A stretch of 36,366 nucleotides of DNA from an uncultured Bacteroidales bacterium (GCA_900319005.1 ONMV01000014.1:1-36366); one strand, 5' to 3'; counted from the first letter of the stretch, positions 11,701 through 18,603 are shown. Program-made: numbers and translations. The notes: generated by a model not told the origin, from the sequence alone.

Positions 11701-14700
11701 ACAAACCGTACTACAACATCATCCGCGAGACGATCCTCGAAGGTAACTCGGTTAAGTTCTACGGCGATACCTACAACACCTCCGGCACGTACACACACTA
11801 TGCACGTACGCCGCAAGGATGTGATAGCACGACGATTCTCGAGTTGACCGTACACCAGTTGGTAGATACCGTTGTTACTATCTGTTCGACCGAGTTGCCG
11901 TACGTTTGGAAGAATAAGTGGAGTGGTTTGACCGAGACTCTCTACAAAGAGGGAACCTATCGCAATGATACCTCCATGAACGGAGAACGTTACTTCTACG
12001 GATTGAAGCTCGTAGTCAACCATCCGACATATGACACGATTCGTCACACGATGTGCGAAGGTGACTTCTATATCTTCAAGGGTCAGCCTGTTTACGAGGC
12101 GGGCATCTATCGTGACACGCTCACTGCGGCTAATGGTTGTGACAGCATCGTTAGCTATCTCATCACGGTGAACAAGCCGTACTACAACTACCGCATTGAG
12201 CATGTGCTCGAAGGGGACTCAGTACAGTTCTTCAACGAATGGTATAAGGAAACCGGTACGTACACGCATTATGGTCAGAAGATTGGAGGTTGCGATAGCA
12301 CCACCGTATTGCAACTCGTCGTTCATCAACTCGTGGATACCGTAGTGACCGTCTGCTCGACTGATCTGCCGTACACATGGGTGAACAAATGGACGGGTAG
12401 CACTACCCTCCTATACTCAGCCGGTACATATCGCGACGACACAACGTTCGTCAACGGAGAACGGATGTTCTATGGTCTCCAACTGAACATACGTCAGCCG
12501 AGCGATACCACGATCTATCGTGAGATCTGCGAGGGCAGCAGTTATTCGTTCAACGGACGTGACCTCACGGTAGGCGGCGAATACCGCGACACGCTCATCA
12601 ATGCAATCGGTTGCGACAGTGTGATCATCCTCAACCTCAATGTACTCAAGACCTATCATAATGTAGTTTATCATTCGATCTTCGAAGGTGATTCGGTAGA
12701 ATTCCAAGGCAAGTACTACAAGACAGCCGGCAATTATCCGTTCTTCTTCACGAGCTCGTATGGTTGCGATAGTATCATTGAGTTGCAGCTGACGGTTAAC
12801 CGCCTCTTCGATGATTCCGTATCCATCTGTGCAAACGACCTGCCCTACGTATGGAACGGAAAGACTATCTATGAGTCCGGTATCTACCGTGACACCGTCG
12901 TTAACACTGAAGGCAAACAGACGCCTATCGGACTGAAGGTAACCGTACTGCCTATTGCCCATGCACCGGAGGCAATCGTAGTTACTATCTGCGAGGGAGA
13001 CTCCTACAAGTTCGGTAACTCGATGCTGAGCGCACAGGGCACGTACTACGACACGCTCGTTGCCGTTAATGGTTGCGACAGTATCGTCATGCTGGCTCTC
13101 CAAGTAATGCCGTCCAAGCATCTGGTAGATAACAAGACTATCTTCGAGGGCGATACAGTCATGTTCTACGGAGACACCTTGAGGACATCGGGTATCTATA
13201 CGCACAATGACACGACGGAGTATGGATGCGCTAACACGCATCAACTCGTACTCACCGTACTCAAAGAAGCAAGAATGGATACAACGGCATACGTATGCGG
13301 AAATGAGCTGCCGTTCATCTGGCATGGATACGAGTTCAACGAAACGGGTGACTATGAAGTACCGACCTCATGGACCGATTCCTCACGCGTCGTAACTACC
13401 TTGCACTTGTTCGTACGTGAAGCTCCGTATAAAGAGTTGAATATCTCCTTGTGCTACGGAAACATGCTGATCGTTAACAAAGACACCATCAAAAAGAGCG
13501 GTACGTATGACTACATCGTTCCTACTCCGTTGGGTTGCGACTCTACGATCCGCTATATCGTAAGCGTTCATAACCGATTCGAACGCTGGGATACAGCTCA
13601 TATATCCGATCAGCAGTCGTACGACTTCCCTGATGACAATGGTTCAATGCGCCATCTGACAATCCCGGGTGACTACGAATACACAGGAAAGACATATGAA
13701 ACGGCTTGCGATAGTATTATCCACCTTCACTTGGTTGTTCATCCGTCGTATTACTTCAAAGATTCGATTGACATCTGTAAATCCGATTCGAATTATCCAT
13801 ACGTTTGGAAAGACGGTAAGGATTCTATTATCGCGACGATCTACGAAACCGGCACTTACTTCAACAAGCATCTGACTGCACGTTATGGCTTCGATAGTAT
13901 CTACGAGTTGAAGGTATCGGTTTATGATTCCTATCTAATTGAGGAGAAATACGAATTAGGAGTCAACGAGCATTTGTTGATCCACGAAATGGATATCTCT
14001 AAGCCGGGTATCTACTTTGACAGCCTATACTCTTCGCATGGATGCGACTCCATTTACCGCATTGTGGTGAACCCCAAACGTGTAAAAGAGTACACCTGGA
14101 CCAAGACCATCTGTCAAGGCGATTATATTGAATTGCCGGATGGCTCGAAGAAAACCATTACCGGTAATTATACCTATTACTCTGAGGATAGAGAAACTAT
14201 TATTCACCTGAGTCTTACCGTTGTTCCGGTGAACTATACAGAGAAACGCATCGTCATCGCAGAGTCAGCACTGATCCAATACCCATGCGAAAGTGGCACA
14301 TGCAATTCGTACCTCTACGAAGGAACTCTGTATAAAAACCTGAACTTAGGTAACAATATCTTTGAAGAACGTACGGCAAGCGGCACGATGTGTGATAATA
14401 TCAAACGGCTTATCATCTGTGTCACGAAGCATGTGTCCGAATGGACTCCGATGGCTCTCTGCCCGGGTTCACCGATTAAGATTGATGACAAGGTGATCAC
14501 CGTATCCGGACTATACACCTTTGAGCGACGTTCGAAAATGACCGGTGAGATAGATAGTCTCTGGCGGGTAGAGGTATATGATGCTCCTGCATATGAGTTT
14601 GACGAGACCCATGTTATCTGTGACGGTGATACACTCCGTTACGGTAACAAGATCGTTACTCGTGGAGGTAAGCAAGATGTGGTACTTAAGACGGTTGAAG

Positions 14701-15875
14701 GTTGTGATAGTATTTACCACCTCAACATAACGGTTAACCCATCATACCATATCGATACGTTTGCTACTATCTTCGATTATCAGAGCTTCACATGGTCTGA
14801 GAATCATAAGACGTACAAAACCGAAGGTATATATGAAAAGAGTTATCCGACAATCAATGATTGTGATAGTACTTACCAACTCCATTTGACCGTTATACCT
14901 ACCATCCGTCAAAACACGATTGATACAATCTGTATCGGTCAAGAGTATATTTGGCGAGGCGACACAATACGCGAGGCAGGTTATTACACGGATACAGTAG
15001 CAGAAAAAGAGGCACTCCGCTCCGCTATCTATACGCTGAACCTCACCGTTCTCCGTCCTACTAATATAACGTATGCAGATGTAGGAGAAGTATGTGCAGA
15101 TGGAGAAAGCTTCGACATCCATTTCACCTACTCGGGTGCTAAGCCCTCTGCATATAGCGTTTACTTCAACCAGTTAGCTAAGAACGAAGGCTTCCGCGAT
15201 ATTATCAACGAGCCGTTCAAGGGAGAAGAACGCGTTGCGCATGTTACTATGCCGGTGAAGACGGAGGTAGTTTATCAAGGTCATACCAATTATGTCAGAC
15301 CGAATCGCTACTCTCTCCGCCTGGTATTGGATAACGGTGTTTGCGGAGTCAGTCGTTCGGATAGTCTGACACTGCTTGTAAAGTACCCGAACTGGATTAT
15401 TGAGCAGAACTGGAATGATATAGTTGCTCCGCTGCGCAAAGAGTTGAATGGAGGATATGAGTTCACACAAACGAACTGGTACATCAATGGTACACTACAA
15501 CCTAATAATGGTCTGGGTTACCTGCACAGCAGCAAGTTGCGTATCGGTGATGAAGTGGTGATGGAAGCAACACGTAAGGGTGAGAGCTTCGCCATCAAGA
15601 CTTGTCCGTTGGTCATCACGGAAGCTAAGCCGGATGCACTGCCGAATCCGATCATCGTTTATCCGACCCAGGCTCCACGTCATATGCCGGTCATCACGAT
15701 CGAGGCGCCAAGAGGAGGTCAGTACGCTATCTATTCATCTACCGGTTCGCTGCTGAGCGAAGGAAAGATGGAAGAAGGTACAACACAAGTGAAACTTCCG
15801 AGCGTATGTGGTATATACTTCATCCATACCTCTCAAGGCAAGGATACGGAGACGCACAAAGTGCTACTCTACTAA
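2772..15875 (+). CDS. Giant repetitive secreted surface protein with T9SS-type C-terminal domain
   Basis: A protein of 4,367 residues in one uninterrupted frame. A signal peptide covers residues 1-25. From about 30 to 4090 it consists of Thr/Asp/Tyr-rich modules of roughly 50-80 residues. A typical module runs: a first cysteine (ICEGDSY, VCPGE, ICSTELPY), an aromatic (WHG, FNG), GxY.DT, a second cysteine in GCDSI, and a strand such as LxLTV. I count about 40 CDS[I/T/V/L] copies plus degenerate ones (GCNEIY, GKDSV, GYDSI). Higher-order repeats are listed separately. Residues 4094-4290 are non-repetitive. About 4293-4367 look like a type A T9SS sorting domain (PTQAP, YAIYSSTGSLL, GIYFIHT, ending KVLLY). 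Modules of the type CDSYTWNG...GC(D/T).T..L.L.V occur in giant Bacteroidota gliding and T9SS cargo proteins, so a cell-surface adhesin or fibre is likely. The two cysteines per module suggest disulfide-stapled beta domains. It follows the barrel gene by 36 nt without its own promoter and ends in a strong terminator. Confidence 0.9.
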   Translation: MKHYLYRMLSCVLLIAAAVVNADASIHYDTPMKYKLCMGDTIFIDEVRVVNDTIWYDTIVSSTPPNANDTLIRTTVVNKFPTFLKVETERRIERGGEPFTWHGIEISKAGMYEKIYKSVHECDSIYQVRVRERVETHVTDTLCLGSTKTFGNQTLTKPGIYRDSLHYADYDSITILSLIGHMPDTILSDIRIPEGTQFEWQGEVYETQGIYDKVFTGRFGCDSLQRLVLTVYHVDTIDTTVVVCPGESFTWHGHTGGETHVYEFPGVRENGDQVWYRLDLTVKQMVRVDTTFVICDDETVYFNNKTYANAGEYDDQYTCDTLYKVTVIKHPTKLHVQTGMLDRTNPYYWRYELDGVQYVDTILVAGTYEHRTHDPETGCNEIYRLILTKDETSYHYVLDTTICENDYYEWRGKKGLNRQGIGTTTHYFDRYRTISDQDSIYELILRVQPVPRTSTTIKFCGSIEWNNQTITETTIFVDTLTSIQYHCDSIVTTILSKGIPFHKHDTASIRPGETLEWRGQLITTDGLYKDSYKTAAGCDSIYSIGVGLEEVPVATPTRTWYESICEGDFYPWEADKQKYFNSGTYVDTVWKNGDRAQGLDSLHILHLTVNKKYEKLERITSHSFPTTYRGHEFANPGESYTFNYTSAGGCDSLITVVAEFEISQFEETVVICPGETYVWDWDDQTYRESGRYHKTITDVNGKDSVEHILNLTVRSIPDTYIKKTICKGSSITFGDQTLSESGNYTYTYHVEGCDSVVHLALNVVNPDTIRYVKSMNPGEKYTWHGVTYQETGIHYFYGTNRLGCDSIEILQLTINHVDTIDTVAVICPNEVPFKWHSITASQSGLFTGTEERAGVTSYYRLQLQVKEMQYKDTTFTICNDQTVTYMGTTYNESGTFANQIACDTIVNVQILKHPQVVYESRGTVTDDHGFYWTYWKDGVKHEHELFNNAGTYEYTSENPETGCNDIYRLILTKDENEYHFKEELTICEGDDFEWHGLGNLSSIVGTNTYHVDYKTHAGKDSTFELTLTVMPVERTVRTITFCGETSWKGKSYTNSAVVYDTISMPTGCYRIERINLDKAQSYYFTESKEWPQGKVLIWHGQNITTDGVYYDRQTTVQGCDSIYELTVTIIPAAPESNQYAEELSACEGDTIHWRGKDIWRSGTYVDTVWADGKLKVDSIFTLSFTAWPAPKDTIYEHLYTCNDGGVIRYNGKDYMQNDTVVTKYHTIHGCDSIVKTYLHFNEALFLRDTARVAENTLPYAWTPTGTDTTIYLMEPKTYQFKRKTNGGCENVWELFFEVYPVFIYRDSVAVCEGDLPYYWEKGPIEHRADPLSAEANTTREVSYSYKRVGTGADSVYILKLTILPQIKKIEQHYFCEGEEVSIYGKSYHLSGSDAVVRDTIMRPNPEVAGCDSIIYLEIYQNPVNRVTKTVIMHIGDTIFWEGDTITELISKTYTNTDETDPVTGCSIIKQLRVVAEQRTTATGCESMLPYTDWRYPIQTAGLHTDTTRENGFITGFYTLDLRIDTVPTRTIREYVCAGTPRTINNKVYGADPAQNGQMFRDTILDWPSSTSVCDSTIYYEIYVSGPTEQTETKVIREGEMIEWEGDTITEVATKTYKHITYDPVTNCEITHYLNVIAEDRLVINDFCALDTPYVWSYNNKKYYTTGVYTDTTYENGFITRFYTLDLTVKNPEEKTIFLKGCIEKGGVTFLDKVYLNDTIVSDTLNCDTVYTIHVNIHRAETVYLNDTICENDLPYILGRQNPDTIWTEDANPYYHSDTTAYGCDSTVVLTLHITPTLGKNDSTFICEDEIAEHPVVLGNLTNPWFDTKEGGKYHGKWEGKWTGVKYTTDTIVWDCNHEYFHHIIVRPRQKTIPEVEYSICKGDSVQPFWPHNPIWVKTDTVIYDTIPNINPFEDIKHGGTVHNDRAYVCDSITKWTFHLTDTVHEHLYKHIREGETYVFNDSILATTGVYDSIGNYTTMDSAHNYCKAYYHLHLTVHPVYRMIDTLELCERAYKEVAYEMTTADDSTYTFKFTTPEKDTAILVLKDSLMHPSYQHYDHYYTLVVFYRQEYFTQLYDTICEGDSLRFDIHHRNNTLEQRFLKVKGIYYDTIPALNGCDSIIQLYFETRDSIPTTYLEKTVSDRELPYIWTNSWYEENVRQDSTMELRETGIYQITMPNLHGCDSTIVMHFTVHQTHVFRDTITVCAPVNRTLSHIWDFEPNYEQFFTVPDHDVDTTYEDTLVTRIINDSIYHLYVHYHVEDSTIINATICEGDSMRFGLSRLNMPRFLKTPGTYRDTLVRHDNSCDSIIVLRLNVYPRYFNDSTKHIADVDTPYVWIHKQGGQEIARDSLYTPGNYEYIYKSQFGCDSIDSLHLFIHKTYHIHDDTINICYSETPFTWRELNNITETGNYENRRQTTEGYDSIYYVHINVWKQIYDTIQASICEGDSMRWGLTKTNKPRFVYNAGLYNDTLVSSRGCDSILVLNLNIFPRYFNDSTKHIADVDTPYVWIHRQGGQEIARDSLYAAGRYGYRYESSFGCDSIDSLTLVIHPTYLFKDTVTICYDQTPYTWYNADQTQIFQEGIYETGTYIKRLQTHDLYDSTYVRYVRVIPVIHDTIRHAMCEGTDYLFNGVRYSEGGSYTDTLVSYYGCDSIVTLILTVNKPVYVRIPADIYEGESYLFYGQPYTTSGTYRHYSLTPEGCDSIAELFLTVHPQIDTTVTICKSELPYTWVHKWSGQERLLYSPGIYRDDTTVVNDQRTFYTLQLVVNEPLYDTIRASICQEENDFYEFHGQRLTTTGIYRDTITASNGCDSITTLYLTVNKPYYNYIERHIVEGQSVEVLGKTYSNDTLATFKGLTPAGCDSITDIRIIMHPLVDTTVIVCSNDLPYRWINKWNGQETLLYAAGLYRNDTTMVNGKPMYYGLQLIINDPIHDTIRHAMCEGASYEFKGNTYYKAGIYRDTLTATNGCDSIVTLILTVNKPYYNIIRETILEGNSVKFYGDTYNTSGTYTHYARTPQGCDSTTILELTVHQLVDTVVTICSTELPYVWKNKWSGLTETLYKEGTYRNDTSMNGERYFYGLKLVVNHPTYDTIRHTMCEGDFYIFKGQPVYEAGIYRDTLTAANGCDSIVSYLITVNKPYYNYRIEHVLEGDSVQFFNEWYKETGTYTHYGQKIGGCDSTTVLQLVVHQLVDTVVTVCSTDLPYTWVNKWTGSTTLLYSAGTYRDDTTFVNGERMFYGLQLNIRQPSDTTIYREICEGSSYSFNGRDLTVGGEYRDTLINAIGCDSVIILNLNVLKTYHNVVYHSIFEGDSVEFQGKYYKTAGNYPFFFTSSYGCDSIIELQLTVNRLFDDSVSICANDLPYVWNGKTIYESGIYRDTVVNTEGKQTPIGLKVTVLPIAHAPEAIVVTICEGDSYKFGNSMLSAQGTYYDTLVAVNGCDSIVMLALQVMPSKHLVDNKTIFEGDTVMFYGDTLRTSGIYTHNDTTEYGCANTHQLVLTVLKEARMDTTAYVCGNELPFIWHGYEFNETGDYEVPTSWTDSSRVVTTLHLFVREAPYKELNISLCYGNMLIVNKDTIKKSGTYDYIVPTPLGCDSTIRYIVSVHNRFERWDTAHISDQQSYDFPDDNGSMRHLTIPGDYEYTGKTYETACDSIIHLHLVVHPSYYFKDSIDICKSDSNYPYVWKDGKDSIIATIYETGTYFNKHLTARYGFDSIYELKVSVYDSYLIEEKYELGVNEHLLIHEMDISKPGIYFDSLYSSHGCDSIYRIVVNPKRVKEYTWTKTICQGDYIELPDGSKKTITGNYTYYSEDRETIIHLSLTVVPVNYTEKRIVIAESALIQYPCESGTCNSYLYEGTLYKNLNLGNNIFEERTASGTMCDNIKRLIICVTKHVSEWTPMALCPGSPIKIDDKVITVSGLYTFERRSKMTGEIDSLWRVEVYDAPAYEFDETHVICDGDTLRYGNKIVTRGGKQDVVLKTVEGCDSIYHLNITVNPSYHIDTFATIFDYQSFTWSENHKTYKTEGIYEKSYPTINDCDSTYQLHLTVIPTIRQNTIDTICIGQEYIWRGDTIREAGYYTDTVAEKEALRSAIYTLNLTVLRPTNITYADVGEVCADGESFDIHFTYSGAKPSAYSVYFNQLAKNEGFRDIINEPFKGEERVAHVTMPVKTEVVYQGHTNYVRPNRYSLRLVLDNGVCGVSRSDSLTLLVKYPNWIIEQNWNDIVAPLRKELNGGYEFTQTNWYINGTLQPNNGLGYLHSSKLRIGDEVVMEATRKGESFAIKTCPLVITEAKPDALPNPIIVYPTQAPRHMPVITIEAPRGGQYAIYSSTGSLLSEGKMEEGTTQVKLPSVCGIYFIHTSQGKDTETHKVLLY
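3198..6695 (+). repeat. Tandem 583-residue duplication inside the giant gene
   Basis: Two copies, 3198-4946 and 4947-6695, lie in the same phase. Matching landmarks are exactly 1,749 nt apart: the Cys of LCLGSTKTFG and of ICKGSSITFG, and the two VDTID segments at 3471 and 5220. Near the end SICEGDFYPW and SACEGDTIHW are 1,743 nt apart. The order of roughly nine different module types is kept, including GCNEIYRLILTKDE and GCNDIYRLILTKDE. The copies differ at many positions, so the event is old. Confidence 0.8.
9720..10751 (+). repeat. Tandem 172-residue pair inside the giant gene
   Basis: Copies at 9720-10235 and 10236-10751 share RYFNDSTKHIADVDTPYVWI and GGQEIARDSLY almost unchanged. The DNA differs mostly at third codon positions (for example ACGACTCAACC against ACGATTCGACC), indicating divergence under protein-level constraint. 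Confidence 0.8.
10911..13277 (+). repeat. Five tandem 156-160-residue units inside the giant gene
   Basis: Units begin at 10911, 11391, 11865, 12336 and 12810, giving lengths of 160, 158, 157, 158 and 156 codons (residues 2714-3502). Each holds three modules in fixed order: (1) DT.VTIC..(E/D)LPY.W, LY..G.YR.DT; (2) CEG..Y.F.G, GIYRDTL, GCDSI; (3) EG.SV.F.G, GTY.HY, GCDS. NKPYY joins modules 2 and 3 in the first three units. The fifth unit is the most divergent. Confidence 0.85.
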
Positions 15876-15915
15876 ACAACAAGCCCCGCGAATCAATCGC
15901 GGGGCTTGTTGTTTA
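15873..15915. terminator. Bidirectional terminator between the giant gene and nrdG
   Basis: A perfect 19-bp stem with loop ATCAA. The left arm begins with the stop codon TAA of the giant gene; the core is AAGCCCCGCGA with TCGCGGGGCTT, flanked by A/T-rich arms. It serves the plus-strand giant gene and the converging nrdDG operon. Confidence 0.88.
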
Positions 15916-15944
15916 AACTGGGTCGATGATTGTTAGTGGTTTAC

Positions 15945-16409
15945 TTAACAATCAATCGTCTTCTTCCAGAAAACGGACGTGATGTCTTTCCATTCGCTTT
16001 CAACGCGTTTATAAAGACGCTGGTTTGTCTTCTCGCTCTTCAGTCCGCCAAGTGCTTCTATATACGGACCGAGTTTGACGTAGTCAAAAGCTTGCTCGTC
16101 TTGGGGCATATTCATGCGCCCGCTATACCATGCTGTCTTTAATCTTGAATCATGAATATAATTTCCCCATTGGGCTACTTTTGCGGGTTCTGCATCTCCG
16201 CCCATGAAAGCGACACAGGTGATCATCTTCCCGTAACGGGCGATGAGTCCATCCATGAGTTCTTCCGTCAACTCTTCGCCAATATCTTCCGCCAAATGCG
16301 GGCTATGACATCCCGGGCAGTGACAAGGGCAATTAGAGAGATTAAGGGCGAGTGTTACCTCGCCCGGAATCTCTTGAAAGACTATGTCGTATGAAACTAC
16401 TTTCAGCAT
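15945..16409 (-). CDS. nrdG: Anaerobic ribonucleotide reductase activating protein (radical SAM)
   Basis: A protein of 154 residues from the ATG at 16409, which overlaps the end of nrdD by 7 nt. The longer frame upstream is only antisense-like sequence within nrdD and is not used. The radical-SAM cluster motif CxxxCxxC is present as Cys27, Cys31 and Cys34 in NCPCHCPGCHSP, which bind a 4Fe-4S cluster; a glycine-rich SAM segment FMGGDAEP follows. NrdG uses reduced cluster and S-adenosylmethionine to make the glycyl radical on NrdD. The length is normal for the family. The start overlap suggests translational coupling. The gene ends about 30 nt from a strong shared terminator. Confidence 0.95.
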   Translation of the reverse strand: MLKVVSYDIVFQEIPGEVTLALNLSNCPCHCPGCHSPHLAEDIGEELTEELMDGLIARYGKMITCVAFMGGDAEPAKVAQWGNYIHDSRLKTAWYSGRMNMPQDEQAFDYVKLGPYIEALGGLKSEKTNQRLYKRVESEWKDITSVFWKKTIDC

Positions 16410-18502
16410 TGCGGTGCTTTCTGCTTCTCTGCGTAATAACGCTGAGCTGCCTCTTTCTGGCGTGCTTCGGAGAAATTGGAAACACGTTTCATGTATCCGA
16501 TGACACGGGTCAGGTAATCCACATTCTTCGAATGGCAATGCGGGCACTCTTTCAAATAACGCTTGTCAATATGACCGCAGTCATTACAAATGGTGTTCGG
16601 GATATTGAAGGTGAAATAGTTACATCCCTCAATTGCCGCAACGCGGAGGAGTTGGCGGTATTGTTCCTGTGAGAGGTGCTCCTCTAAGTTGCAATGCAGG
16701 GCAGAACCACCTGTTAAGTGCTCAATATATTTCTTGCCGTGGAGACGGAAACGATCCAGCACATTCAGGCTCTTATCCTCTACGATGTAGAAATAGCTGT
16801 TGTAGCAGTCACGCGGTACTACATAACCGTCCTCACGGTCCCATTTAGCATGTTTAACACCCACGTTCTCTGCCGGAATCATCTCACAGTTGAACATCAC
16901 ATCTTTCGTGCGATACTCTTTGTTTTTCTTCTCGATGATACCGAGCAACTCCTGCACGAAATGCGCATACTCGGGGGTGTCTTTGATTTCCAGGCCGAGG
17001 AATTCAGCTGCTTCTACGAGACCATTGACACCGATGGTGAGATACTGACGACCGATATTGATGTATCCAGCGTCGAAGAGCGGCAACATGCCTTTTTCCT
17101 GTAGCGATTTGAGGTTCTCGTTGTAAGCTAATTGCACCTTGTGCATCAGATCCACTACATCTTCTACATAAGCCTGATAGGGGATGTTGTTCCGTACGGC
17201 ATACTGGATAGCACGGTTGAGGTTGATGGTCAATACGGATTTGGAACCCGTGGAGATACCACCTGCTCCCAGGGTGTAGCTGAAGCTGTTGTCGGTAATC
17301 GCGTTACGCAGACGGCAGCAACTGGAGAGACTGTCGGCATTGTCCGAAACGTACGTGAAGAAGGAGTGCCCCTTTGCGTACATCTCAGCCGTGAAATCGC
17401 CGTATTCCTTATCCTTGATATCGCCGTTCTCCGCCAAGAGCGCCATCGTTTCCACCGGGAAGGTGAGAACGCAACGCGTACGCTCTTCGTTGAACCAGTT
17501 CATGAAACGGCGTTGGAGCCAATCCAGACTCTCCCAATGAGGCGCCTCGCCGTTCGGGAAACGGAAATTATCAAAGAGAGATTTGAAATAATAACGGTCG
17601 TAGTAACTGATGTTCCAGAAAACCGATTGGAAATTACGCGCACCGGATGGCTGGTTCAAGCTATATACGACTTGCTGGAAACAATCGGTGATCACCTTGT
17701 CGATTGTACGGCGTTTCTTACTCAGATCCACCACTTCGTCCGCGCGTTTGTAGTAATCCTCTCCGTATTCCTGCTCGATGAAATAGTTCATATACATAAG
17801 GAACTCGGGCGTAGCGCACGCGCCTGAGAGCATGGACGAAACCATGAATACCATGTTGATGAATCCGCCGCAGAACGATTTGAGGTTATGCGGAGGTGTT
17901 GCATTACCGCCGATGCTCTTCGTTCCACCAATCAACCACGGGTACATCGTGATGGATGCACAGTAGTTGGCGAGGTTGGTCTCGTCGTTCTTGTAGATGA
18001 AATGCTGGTTCAAGAGGCTCATATAGCGATCGCTCAACTCCTTGCCGTACATCTCTTTGATGCGCTCGGTCAACAGACGACGGTTCAAACGAATGAATCC
18101 CTGCTTCGGCAGTTCGCCGATCAGCGTAGCGATGTTCTTGTGCTCCACATTAGCGTTAGCATCAAACTTACTTCCTTCTGCCGCATTGGATGCCTGCACA
18201 TAGTTCATCATAAAGTCCAAACGCCGCTGTGTGTCACGGTCCTCGGAGTGTCCCTGACGATAGAGGATGAAAGCTTTTGCCACCTGATAGTAACCTTCTG
18301 CCATCAGTGCAACTTCTACTTGATTCTGGATCTCCTCCACCGTTACATCGTTACGCACACGTAAATGGGACAGGATAGCACCTAATGTCTCTTCTGTAGC
18401 GAAAGCGCCAACAGCTAAGAATGCCTTCGCAATCGCATTCTTGATCTTGTCAATGGTAAAAAGTTCTTTTTTACCGTCTCGTTTAATAATGTATGTTTCC
18501 AT
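16403..18502 (-). CDS. nrdD: Anaerobic (class III) ribonucleoside-triphosphate reductase
   Basis: A protein of 699 residues. The N-terminal ATP-cone (about 1-95: IIKRDGKKELF, VEEIQNQVE) is the allosteric nucleotide-binding domain. The catalytic ten-stranded barrel follows. The C-terminal zinc site is C639-x2-C642 and C653-x2-C656, and the glycyl radical residue is Gly669 in RVIGYM. The enzyme reduces ribonucleoside triphosphates to deoxy forms without oxygen, using formate or a thiol system depending on subtype. It is the first gene of the nrdDG operon. Its roughly 95-nt leader holds three 18-bp direct repeats with CGTAG-T-CTACG palindromes, which may be an operator. No NrdR-box-like sequence was evident. 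Confidence 0.96.
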   Translation of the reverse strand: METYIIKRDGKKELFTIDKIKNAIAKAFLAVGAFATEETLGAILSHLRVRNDVTVEEIQNQVEVALMAEGYYQVAKAFILYRQGHSEDRDTQRRLDFMMNYVQASNAAEGSKFDANANVEHKNIATLIGELPKQGFIRLNRRLLTERIKEMYGKELSDRYMSLLNQHFIYKNDETNLANYCASITMYPWLIGGTKSIGGNATPPHNLKSFCGGFINMVFMVSSMLSGACATPEFLMYMNYFIEQEYGEDYYKRADEVVDLSKKRRTIDKVITDCFQQVVYSLNQPSGARNFQSVFWNISYYDRYYFKSLFDNFRFPNGEAPHWESLDWLQRRFMNWFNEERTRCVLTFPVETMALLAENGDIKDKEYGDFTAEMYAKGHSFFTYVSDNADSLSSCCRLRNAITDNSFSYTLGAGGISTGSKSVLTINLNRAIQYAVRNNIPYQAYVEDVVDLMHKVQLAYNENLKSLQEKGMLPLFDAGYINIGRQYLTIGVNGLVEAAEFLGLEIKDTPEYAHFVQELLGIIEKKNKEYRTKDVMFNCEMIPAENVGVKHAKWDREDGYVVPRDCYNSYFYIVEDKSLNVLDRFRLHGKKYIEHLTGGSALHCNLEEHLSQEQYRQLLRVAAIEGCNYFTFNIPNTICNDCGHIDKRYLKECPHCHSKNVDYLTRVIGYMKRVSNFSEARQKEAAQRYYAEKQKAPQC

Positions 18503-18511
18503 AATATATAT

Positions 18512-18565
18512 GTATTTTTCGTAGTCTACGTATTTTTCGTAGTTTACGTAGTTTTCGTAATATGC
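18512..18565. repeat. Three 18-bp direct repeats in the nrdDG leader
   Basis: Units at 18512-18529, 18530-18547 and 18548-18565 read GTATTTTTCGTAGTCTAC, the same with one change, and a weaker third copy. Palindromes CGTAGTCTACG (18520-18530) and CGTAGTTTACG (18538-18548) recur every 18 bp. They lie between the predicted start of transcription and the nrdD start codon. Confidence 0.75.
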
Positions 18566-18603
18566 TTTTGAGAGATGTTCGTTATTATGGTGAAAATCGA
18601 GTG

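Noticed and set aside
8097-13325. Long minus-strand open frames of 270-330 codons opposite the giant gene
   Set aside because: They are shadows of the repetitive plus-strand code (biased codon use removes antisense stops); no start signals or family motifs are present.
16410-16547. 46-residue N-terminal extension of NrdG
   Set aside because: It lies inside nrdD, and the NrdG family begins close to the MLKVVSYDIVF segment; the ATG at 16409 gives the usual length.
18512-18565. Possible CRISPR-like array
   Set aside because: Only three abutting 18-bp units without spacers; a tandem repeat in a leader, not a CRISPR array.
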